A stretch of 64,000 nt of DNA from the NCBI RefSeq assembly GCF_001746295.1, contig NZ_MJAH01000029.1, positions 1-64,000 of the forward strand, given 5' to 3'. Numbering within the stretch: the first letter of the stretch is position 1; each line of letters opens with the position of its first letter. A model generated the notes under the pieces. That model did not search any database, was not told the DNA's origin, and saw only the letters and a list, made by a program, of their open reading frames with translations. Shown one piece after another: positions 41,152-48,509 of the stretch. Source of the DNA: Streptomyces sp. LUP47B (lineage in GTDB: Bacteria > Actinomycetota > Actinomycetes > Streptomycetales > Streptomycetaceae). Both the position numbers and the translations under genes were made by a program.

Positions 41152-43125
41152 CTACTTCGGTTTTCCGGACAGCCCCCAGGCCCGGGGGGCTCCGGCGGCT
41201 TCCACCACCCGCGGCGAGGCGGTCGGCCGCTGTCCGGGCCGGACCACCACGACGGTCTCACCGCGGGTGAGCGCGACCCGCACCGTCCGCGGGCCGGCGC
41301 TCCGCCAGGGCCTGGGCCTGCCTTGCTCGTCGAGTACCTCGAAGGGGCCTTCCATGCCGTGGTCCAGCAGCAATGGCTCGCCGGCCTCGCTGCGCACGCG
41401 GACCCAGTCGGTACGGCCGTCGCTGCGGGCGGCGTCGACGAGGAAGGCTCCGGGGGCCCGCATGCCCGCCACCGTCGCCTGCGGCCACTCCGGCGGGGTC
41501 GACGGGAACACGCGCAGGGTGCCGCTCCGCGAGTCCAGCAGGAGGTCCAGGGCCGTCTGTCCGGCGCCGAGGGGTACGGACACCGCGGTCTCGTCGCCGG
41601 CCTCGCCCCTGCCCGGGCGGTAGAGCCCTCCGCCGCCGAGGCCCGCCAGGAAGTGCCGGAGGTGGGACAGGGCCTCGCTCACCTCGCCCGTGGCCGCGGC
41701 GAGGCCCGCGGCGGTGACGTAGGAGGAGCCGTGCCAGCTGTCGCGCATCGAGGCCCAGTGGGCATAGCTGCGCCGGGCCAGTCCGGTGTCCGCGAGCTGT
41801 TCCCGCAGCGGGTGCAGCCACAGCAGGTGCGAAGCGTACGGGTGAGAGCGGGTGAGGGCCACTTGGCGGCCGATCAGCACGCCGTCGGGACCGCTAGGGT
41901 ACGGGGTGAGGCGGGCCGCGATGTCACGCCAGCGGTCGAGTCCGGCTTCCGTGAGTCCGAGCCGCCGGGTGGAGTCGATCAGTGCGGTCAGGGCCCAGCG
42001 CAGCAGCGCCAGAACGTAGGTGGCGTCGGACGCATCGGCATAGGACGGGGAGTGGGTGGCCGGCAGGTGCAGCCGCCCGTCGGACTCCGCCACGAGGAAG
42101 TGCGTGTAGAAACCGACCGCCTTGCGCAGCCCGGGGTGCAGCCGGTCGCGGAGGATGCGGACGTCCATGCCGGCGCGGTAGGCCGCCTCGACGGCCGGCA
42201 GCCCCCACCCGCTGATGGGGTCCGGGGCCCGCCCGCCCTTGGAACCGACGCCGGGCAGTCCGCCGTAGAGATGGCTGTGGCTCGCCGTGCGCGGCCGGTG
42301 TGCCGTGGCCGCGACCACCGGGTCGAGTGCGAGGTGGTCGGTGGTGCCGAGCAAGGGGTGTCCGAAGCCAGTGACGGGAGCGTCCCGGCGCAGTGCCGCC
42401 GCCGACATGTAGATCTGGGTCCAGTAGAACCGCTGCACGGTGCGGTCCGGTACGGACAGGAAGCCGTGCCGGTAGTGGTCGTGCCACCATCGGCGGTGCT
42501 CGGTGTCGACCCCGCCCGCGGCGGCGAGCGCCCGGCGGACCGCCGCGGCGTCGCCGCCGGCGACCAGGACCCGGACTGCAGCGCGGGTGTCCTCCTGGTA
42601 CGGCAGCGGGTGGCCGGCGCCTGTGTCGGTCGCGGGCTCCCAGGCGGCTGCCGATTCCGCCCCCTCGGTCGTCAGTCGGACCACCAGGAGAGCGCGGCCG
42701 TGCGGCACGAGAGCCGTGAAGCGGACCCGGCCGCGTGTCGTGGTGATGGTCGCCGTGAGCTCCGCGTTCCACAGATCCAGCTGCCAATGGTGCGCGGTGG
42801 GCGTGCCCGCGAGCCGCAGGACGAGTCCGCCCGCGGCCGACTGCCACGTTTCGTCCGCTCCCCGCACCACGAAGGCGAGCCGATCCGGGGTGGCACCGCT
42901 GAGGACCTGCACCCGCAGGGAGCCGTCCCCGAGGCAGGGCGCGTCGTGACCTGCCTCGGGCGGGCGTTCCCAGATCATCCGGGCGTCACGTACGGACTCC
43001 TCGTAGGGGTCGGTCCCCGCGGCCGCCGCCCGGGCCGGGGTGCCGAGAAGTCCGGTGGCCCCGGCGGTCCCCAGGCCCACGGCCGCCGATCCCTGCAGGA
43101 CCGTCCTTCTGCGCGGCCCGGTCAT
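41152..43125 (-). CDS. Tat-exported glycoside hydrolase-like protein
   Basis: A 657-aa protein with a Tat signal (GPRRRTVLQGSAAVGLG, cleavage after ARA near residue 33). The body resembles six-hairpin glycosidases of the GH65/GH95 type: a beta-sandwich N-domain to about residue 200, then an alpha-barrel region (TVQRFYWTQIYMSAAAL, GWGLPAVEAAYRAGM, HSPSYADASDATY). The C-terminal cap GTLRVFPSTPPEWPQATVAG, then MRAPGAFLVDAARSDGRTDW is typical. Catalytic residues could not be fixed with certainty. The ATG at 43125 overlaps the stop of the upstream glycosyltransferase (ATGA). It may remove a sugar added by that enzyme once the product is outside. Confidence 0.75.
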   Translation of the reverse strand: MTGPRRRTVLQGSAAVGLGTAGATGLLGTPARAAAAGTDPYEESVRDARMIWERPPEAGHDAPCLGDGSLRVQVLSGATPDRLAFVVRGADETWQSAAGGLVLRLAGTPTAHHWQLDLWNAELTATITTTRGRVRFTALVPHGRALLVVRLTTEGAESAAAWEPATDTGAGHPLPYQEDTRAAVRVLVAGGDAAAVRRALAAAGGVDTEHRRWWHDHYRHGFLSVPDRTVQRFYWTQIYMSAAALRRDAPVTGFGHPLLGTTDHLALDPVVAATAHRPRTASHSHLYGGLPGVGSKGGRAPDPISGWGLPAVEAAYRAGMDVRILRDRLHPGLRKAVGFYTHFLVAESDGRLHLPATHSPSYADASDATYVLALLRWALTALIDSTRRLGLTEAGLDRWRDIAARLTPYPSGPDGVLIGRQVALTRSHPYASHLLWLHPLREQLADTGLARRSYAHWASMRDSWHGSSYVTAAGLAAATGEVSEALSHLRHFLAGLGGGGLYRPGRGEAGDETAVSVPLGAGQTALDLLLDSRSGTLRVFPSTPPEWPQATVAGMRAPGAFLVDAARSDGRTDWVRVRSEAGEPLLLDHGMEGPFEVLDEQGRPRPWRSAGPRTVRVALTRGETVVVVRPGQRPTASPRVVEAAGAPRAWGLSGKPK

Positions 43126-44330
43126 CGAGTGTGCCCCGGGGAGTGCCGGGTCTCCAGGGCGAGTTTCTCCAGCACGTCGACGGCGGCTCCGGGGCCGTTC
43201 AACCGGCCCATGCGGGCGGAGAGTTCCGTCAGCGTGCGGCGGATGTCCCGGTCGGCCGTCACGGCGTCGAGGGCGGCCACGAAGCGCGGTCCCTCGCTCT
43301 CGGCCGGTACCACGACACCCACACCGGCGGCGGCGAGCCGACGGGCGATCTCCCGCTGGTCGGCCGCCCGGGGCACGAGGACCATGGGCTTGCCGAGCGC
43401 GAGACCCTCCAGCGCCGAGTTCATTCCGCCGTGCGAGAGGAAGGCGTCGCAGCGCTCCAGAACGGCGGACTGCGGCACGTACTGACGGGCGATCACGTTC
43501 TCGGGCAGCGGTCCCAGTGCAGCCGGGTCGGTGTGCGAGGTGGCGAGCACCACCAGCCAGGGGGTGCCGGCGAAGGCATCGGCGATCTTGCGGAAGAACT
43601 CCGGCCCCCGGGTGAACATGGTGCCGGTGGACACGTACACGGACCGCTCACGCGCGATGCGGTCCCAGGGGAGGTCGTCCGAGTAGCCTGCGGCGGAGCC
43701 GTCGGTGCCGACCGGTTCGCGGCGCAGCGGCCCGACGAAGTGGAAGCGTTCGTCGAACGACTCCCGGGCCGGCTGGAGTTCGGGCACGGTGTTGACCAGT
43801 GCCTTCGCCGCTCCCGCCGTGACCCTGCGGCGCAGCCCGGGCTGGATGCGCGCCAGGCGCAGTCGCCGGACCAGACCGGCCGCGCGGGGGCCGAGCTGCC
43901 GGCTGACCTCGTCGAGGAGGACCTCCTCGCTGACGGCATACGTGACGTAGAAGGAGGCGAAGGGCACGCCGACCGCTTCGGCGGCGCGGATGGCCCAGAT
44001 GGCCATGATGTCGGCGACGACGACGGTCGGCTCCCAGGTCGGCCAGCGGCCGACGAGGTCCCGGGTCAGCCGACGCTGTTCGCGGAAGACATCCCAGATC
44101 CGGCGGACCCGGCGCAGCCGGTGGCCGAACGTCGGCTGTTCCGGAACGCCACCTCGGGGCCGGATGGCGATCTCGGTGACCGTGCAGCCCACCTCGCGGA
44201 ACACCTCGGCGAAGGGAGCGCTGATCACCACGTCGACCTGGTGCCCGCGCCCCACCAGTTCGGCGGCGAGCGCGACCATGGGCGTCACATGCCCGTGCAA
44301 CGGAAAAGGGGCGAGGAGGTATCGCGTCAT
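43122..44330 (-). CDS. Macrolide-type glycosyltransferase 1 (GT1 family)
   Basis: A 402-aa GT-B enzyme of the MGT/OleD group. The acceptor-side catalytic histidine is in PFPLHGHVTPM (His14). The donor-binding C-terminal region reads RQYVPQSAVLERCDAFLSHG, then GMNSALEGLALGKPMVLVPR, ending in ADQREIA, where Asp-Gln typically contacts a UDP-sugar. ATG at 44330 with GGAAGG upstream gives a canonical N-terminus. It is the first gene of an operon with the exported glycosidase-like gene (ATGA overlap) and is a close paralogue of the gene at 54294. May glycosylate the cluster product for tailoring or self-protection. Confidence 0.88.
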   Translation of the reverse strand: MTRYLLAPFPLHGHVTPMVALAAELVGRGHQVDVVISAPFAEVFREVGCTVTEIAIRPRGGVPEQPTFGHRLRRVRRIWDVFREQRRLTRDLVGRWPTWEPTVVVADIMAIWAIRAAEAVGVPFASFYVTYAVSEEVLLDEVSRQLGPRAAGLVRRLRLARIQPGLRRRVTAGAAKALVNTVPELQPARESFDERFHFVGPLRREPVGTDGSAAGYSDDLPWDRIARERSVYVSTGTMFTRGPEFFRKIADAFAGTPWLVVLATSHTDPAALGPLPENVIARQYVPQSAVLERCDAFLSHGGMNSALEGLALGKPMVLVPRAADQREIARRLAAAGVGVVVPAESEGPRFVAALDAVTADRDIRRTLTELSARMGRLNGPGAAVDVLEKLALETRHSPGHTR

Positions 44331-44386
44331 GAACTCTGCCTTCCCACAGGAGAATTCATGGAGAATTCCCACCGGCAGTCGCGACC

Positions 44387-44422
44387 CTAACAGCGCCCCG
44401 AATGCAAGTCACCGTAATTAAG
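44387..44422 (-). promoter_or_regulatory. Cluster motif copy A
   Basis: Plus-strand CTAACAGCGCC, 10 variable bases, GTCACC, then TTAAG. It aligns without gaps over 36 bp to copy B at 53489-53524. On the minus strand it reads CTTAA...GGTGAC...TGTTAG, about 56 bp upstream of the glycosyltransferase start, and could hold a -35 (GGTGAC) and -10 (TGTTAG) 15 bp apart. Confidence 0.6.
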
Positions 44423-44481
44423 TCTGAGACGAAAGACGCACGACATCAGCGGTAGTCTTATAGCCGCTTCTCCAACAGTAG

Positions 44482-44511
44482 TTGACGGTTCGTGATGCGG
44501 AGCGGCAGGCT
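44482..44511 (+). promoter_or_regulatory. P450 operon promoter
   Basis: TTGACG (44482-44487), an 18-bp spacer, and CAGGCT (44506-44511), 8 nt before the ATG of the P450. The transcript may be leaderless. The same TTGACGG element with CAGACT occurs upstream of the gene at 53620. Confidence 0.5.
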
Positions 44512-44519
44512 GATCGACC

Positions 44520-45731
44520 ATGACCGCTCCCAGTACGACGAGCCTGCTCGACCTGTTCGGTTCTGAATGGGCGGCGAACCCCTACCCATTCTATGCCGAG
44601 CTGCGAGCGAACAACCCAGTCCAGTGGGACGAATGGATGCAGTCCTGGGCGATACTCGGACACCCTGAAATTGTCCAGCTCTCCAAGGACGAACGGCTCT
44701 CCGGTGCCCGCATCGCCGAATTTTACGAGAGTCTTCCGGCGCAGTCACGAGGCGACGTCGCCCTGTTGGCCAGAACGCTGTCGCACATGATGCTGTTCAA
44801 CGAACCGCCGCGCCACACCGGGTTGCGACGCCTCATCAAACCGGGGCTCACCCCTCGTTTCGTACGGGAAATGCGCCCTCTCATAGAGGAGTTGGCGAAC
44901 GAGCTGCTCGACCGGGTCGTGGCGCAGGGGCACATGGACGTCATCCATGACTTCTCGGAGCCGCTCAGCCGCGGAATCATCGCGAAGCTGGCCGGGGTTC
45001 CGGACGACGCCGCGCATCTGCTGGAGAACTGGCAGGGGCTGCTGCACGAGTTCTTCACCCAGTCCAGCGCGGAGAACGGGCGCATCGAGGCGCTCCGGGA
45101 GTCCTTCGACCGAGGCAACCGGGGCCGACGGGACGGCTCGGCCGACGATCTCTTCAGCCGGGTGATCGGAGCGCAGCTGCGCGACGCGGAGTACACCGAC
45201 GACGAGGTCTTCGCCAACTTCCTGCTGCTCATCGACGCGGGCCAGGCGACCACTACGCACCTGATCGGCAACGCGGTGCTCGCCCTGCTGCAGAACGAGG
45301 AGCAGACCAGGCTGCTGCGCGAGAGCCCGGAGCTGACAACGAACGCCGCTCATGAGCTGATGCGCTACGACAGTTCGGTTCAGTTCACCACGCGGATCGC
45401 CCTCGCCGACATAGAGATCGGGGGGCAGCTGATACGCAGTGGGCAGTCGGTGACACTGGTTCTCGGTGCCGGGAACCGCGATCCCCGGAGGTATTCCGAA
45501 CCCGACACCCTCGACGTCACCCGCAGAGCCGCCGACCATCTCTCCTTCGGTCATGGAATTCACTACTGCCTGGGTGCCTCACTCGCTCTTTCGGAAATCG
45601 ATGTGGCGATGCGCACGCTCCTGCGGCGGGTGGACGGCTGGGCACTCGCAACGAGCGAGCCCGACTGGCTCGACAGCATCAACTTCCGCTTCCTGAAGAG
45701 CCTTCCGATCACCTTCGAACCACGCGACTGA
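44520..45731 (+). CDS. Cytochrome P450
   Basis: A 403-aa soluble bacterial P450. The heme ligand is Cys350 in FGHGIHYCLGASLA. The K-helix ExxR is E279-x-x-R282. The I-helix reads LLLIDAGQATTTHLIG, where the residue that is normally Asp or Glu before the Thr is Ala243. LMLFNEPPRHTGLRRLI is a standard helix B'-C region. It is the first gene of an operon with the VioB-like and aminotransferase-methyltransferase genes. Likely oxidises or couples an aromatic precursor or a carrier-bound residue. The unusual I-helix fits a non-canonical oxygen-activation role. Confidence 0.92.
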   Translation: MTAPSTTSLLDLFGSEWAANPYPFYAELRANNPVQWDEWMQSWAILGHPEIVQLSKDERLSGARIAEFYESLPAQSRGDVALLARTLSHMMLFNEPPRHTGLRRLIKPGLTPRFVREMRPLIEELANELLDRVVAQGHMDVIHDFSEPLSRGIIAKLAGVPDDAAHLLENWQGLLHEFFTQSSAENGRIEALRESFDRGNRGRRDGSADDLFSRVIGAQLRDAEYTDDEVFANFLLLIDAGQATTTHLIGNAVLALLQNEEQTRLLRESPELTTNAAHELMRYDSSVQFTTRIALADIEIGGQLIRSGQSVTLVLGAGNRDPRRYSEPDTLDVTRRAADHLSFGHGIHYCLGASLALSEIDVAMRTLLRRVDGWALATSEPDWLDSINFRFLKSLPITFEPRD

Positions 45732-45740
45732 GAGGCGCCC

Positions 45741-48488
45741 GTGTCGTACCTCGGATTTCCACGGCTCAATTTCGCAGGCACCTTCCAGGCCGATGTGGCC
45801 ACCGCGAACAACCTCGCCCCCTATTTCGACAACGACCTCTTCGAGCCGCGCTTCCAGTGGCGTATGAACCTGCCCGACCCCAACGGGCTGTGGAATCCCC
45901 GCGGTTCCGGCGCGCTGCGGCTCACCGACGTGCGGGTGACCAGCGTCTGCAGGCCCGACGGACGCGTGCTGGCCGAGGGCTCCGAGGACCCGGTGGTGGG
46001 CGGCCGGATCGCGGACGACGACCGGCGCCCCAACGGCAAGTTCGTGGACCTGGACCCGCAGAACCAGATGGTCTCCGAGATCTACGGCCTGCGCCTGCGG
46101 GTGCTGGACAAGGACGGCCGGGAGCAGCTGCGCGGCGACTTCGCGCCGGCGGCGATGGAGGACGTGTGGATCCGAGCGACGCTGCCGTCGGGCCGGGGCG
46201 ATCCCTCGGCCACCTACCAGTCCGTCCTCACGGGCGTGCGATGGGCCGAGGACCTGACGTCACCGCTGCTGCGCACGATGCGCGAGGCCACGTACGGCGA
46301 CACACTGTCGGTGAAGCTGAACCTGGACGGAGTCGAGGACGGCGTCGAGCGGTGGATCGACTCCCTCACCTTCGGCCGGATCGTGGGGGCCATCGGCCTG
46401 CACGCCGAGAACGAGCCCCGGCACCTGGTGGCGGGGCGCCGCCTGCGCACATCCGGCGACTCCAGCCCCCTGAACCACGCTCCGTGCCGGATCGACGAGG
46501 ACACCCGCACGGTCTTCGTGGACCTGGGCAACAGCATCCGGGCCACCTCGCGCGGCGGGCCGTTGGAGAGCGTGGACCCGCTGCACCTGGTGTCCCTGGA
46601 CGGCGACGGCACCCAGCACGACCTCGGGCGGCTCCAGGGCCTGGAGGCGGACTTCTACGAGCGGCTGGCCGGCATCGTCGCACTGGGGCTGACGCCGGCG
46701 CAGGCCGAGTCGGTGCGCGAGCGCCGGCTCGCCGTCGTGGACAGATCCGGCGACGAGCCCGCCGTGGTCCTGGCCGAGAACGAGGACGCCACCTTCCTGC
46801 GGGCGGACGGCGGCGTCTTCCGGATCTATCCCGAAGCTCCGCATGACACCGTCAGCACGGTCGTGCACGCCACCCGGTACGGCCGTCCGGCCGCCGGCGT
46901 ACGCATCGCGCTCGACACCGGGTCACTGCCCGCGGTGCTGCGGGCGCCGAAGACGGTGACGACCGGCTCCGACGGCCGGGCCGAGATCACGCTGACCGGA
47001 ACGGACCCGGGGAACCCGCGGCGCGTCATCGACGGCATCGTGGCCGATCTCGGCTACGGCGTCGAGGACGGCCCCAAGGTGCCGGAGGGCCGCCTCAGCA
47101 TCCGGCTGTTCAGCCTGTACCGCACCCCGGAACGGCCCACCTGGGTCCGTGACGTCCAGCCGGTCCTGCAGCAGTACGCCAACCTTTACCCGGCGATGCA
47201 CGACGTGTTCGACCTGGGCCACTACGGCCATGTCACCGGGCACGCCGTGTACATCACCAAGTCGCTGCTCGCGCCCCGGGACTCACCCCACCACATGCCC
47301 GTGACACGGGACCTCTCACCAGGAAAGCGGGACACCATCGTGAAGTGGCTGGCCACCGAACCGGCTCCGCCCGTGCTCGACATCGACTCGATCGACGACC
47401 TGCGGTCGGCACTCCAGCAGGCACTGCTCGTCGAGCACGCGACCATCCCGCCCTACCTGGCGGCGCTGCTGTCGGTGAAGTCCGGCCACAACACCGAGAT
47501 CGCCGGGATCATCCGGGGGGTGGTCCTGGAGGAGATGCAGCACATGGCCCAGGTGGGCAATCTCCTCAACGCGGTCGGCGGGACACCGCGGATCGGTCGC
47601 CCCGGTCCGGTACCGACGTATCCCGGGCGGCTACCGGGCCCAGTGCTGTCGGACCTGACGGTGCGGCTGCGCAAGCTCTCGCTGGAGCACGTGGAGAACG
47701 TCTTCATGGCGATCGAACGGCCGGAGTACCCGGTGGTCGACGGAAAGCGTTTCAAGGGGGCCGTGATCGGCTCCGACGATGTCAAGGTCAGCCGTAAGGG
47801 CGAGATCCTGGCGGCCGACGACAAGGCCGTGCGGACGCTGGAGAGCTGGTTCGAGAAGGCCGAGTACGAGCCCCAGACCATCGGCTGGTTCTACAACCAG
47901 ATCGCCCGCGCCGTCATCCGGCTCGACCGCGAGGGCAAGCTGTTCACGGGCGACCCGGCCCGCCAGGTGAGCTGGCCGGGCGCCCCGGGCGTGCTGTTCC
48001 GCGTCGAGGACAAGCGCTCCGCGCTGCTGGCCATCCATCAGATCATCGAGCAGGGCGAGGGCAGTCCGCACGACCTCAACGGCAACGGCGTGGCCGACCC
48101 CGGCGAGTTCGGGCACTACTACCGATTCCAGGAGATCGTCAAGGGACGGCGGCTGGTCAGGAACGGCAAGGGTGCTTGGGCCTTCGAGGGGGCACGCGTG
48201 CCCTTCGACCCCGACGGGGTGCACCCGATGGCCGACGACCCGGACACCTACAAACTGCCGGCCGGCTCCGTCGCCCGCCGTGACTCCGAGCAGTGCGACG
48301 AGTCGTACACCCGCGCCCTGACCTCCCTGAACCGGGTGTTCAACGGCCATCCGGAGGAGATGGACGACGCCGTCGGCCTCATGTACCAGATGCAGGTGCA
48401 GGCCAAGAAGCTGCTCGGCACCAAGGTGCCGGACGGCGGCGGCACGGTCGTCGGTCCTTCGTTCCAGTCCCCCGGCGTGCACTTCTGA
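45741..48488 (+). CDS. VioB/RebD-family ferritin-like enzyme
   Basis: A 915-aa homologue of VioB (violacein) and RebD/StaD (chromopyrrolic acid synthase). Those enzymes couple two imine forms of arylpyruvates. The N-terminus MSYLGFPRLNFAGTFQADVA resembles the start of VioB. The ferritin-like domain (about residues 545-800) has LLVEHATIPPYLAALLSVK (E565, H566), LEEMQHMAQVGNLL (E597, E598, H601), QIIEQGEGSP (E770) and GHYYRFQEIV (H792, E798), the expected metal ligands. Staurosporine-type clusters pair this protein with a flavin amino acid oxidase; none is present here. GTG at 45741 follows the P450 by 9 bp. Substrate unknown. Confidence 0.85.
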   Translation: MSYLGFPRLNFAGTFQADVATANNLAPYFDNDLFEPRFQWRMNLPDPNGLWNPRGSGALRLTDVRVTSVCRPDGRVLAEGSEDPVVGGRIADDDRRPNGKFVDLDPQNQMVSEIYGLRLRVLDKDGREQLRGDFAPAAMEDVWIRATLPSGRGDPSATYQSVLTGVRWAEDLTSPLLRTMREATYGDTLSVKLNLDGVEDGVERWIDSLTFGRIVGAIGLHAENEPRHLVAGRRLRTSGDSSPLNHAPCRIDEDTRTVFVDLGNSIRATSRGGPLESVDPLHLVSLDGDGTQHDLGRLQGLEADFYERLAGIVALGLTPAQAESVRERRLAVVDRSGDEPAVVLAENEDATFLRADGGVFRIYPEAPHDTVSTVVHATRYGRPAAGVRIALDTGSLPAVLRAPKTVTTGSDGRAEITLTGTDPGNPRRVIDGIVADLGYGVEDGPKVPEGRLSIRLFSLYRTPERPTWVRDVQPVLQQYANLYPAMHDVFDLGHYGHVTGHAVYITKSLLAPRDSPHHMPVTRDLSPGKRDTIVKWLATEPAPPVLDIDSIDDLRSALQQALLVEHATIPPYLAALLSVKSGHNTEIAGIIRGVVLEEMQHMAQVGNLLNAVGGTPRIGRPGPVPTYPGRLPGPVLSDLTVRLRKLSLEHVENVFMAIERPEYPVVDGKRFKGAVIGSDDVKVSRKGEILAADDKAVRTLESWFEKAEYEPQTIGWFYNQIARAVIRLDREGKLFTGDPARQVSWPGAPGVLFRVEDKRSALLAIHQIIEQGEGSPHDLNGNGVADPGEFGHYYRFQEIVKGRRLVRNGKGAWAFEGARVPFDPDGVHPMADDPDTYKLPAGSVARRDSEQCDESYTRALTSLNRVFNGHPEEMDDAVGLMYQMQVQAKKLLGTKVPDGGGTVVGPSFQSPGVHF

Positions 48489-48509
48489 CCACCCAAGAGA
48501 GGGCATCAC

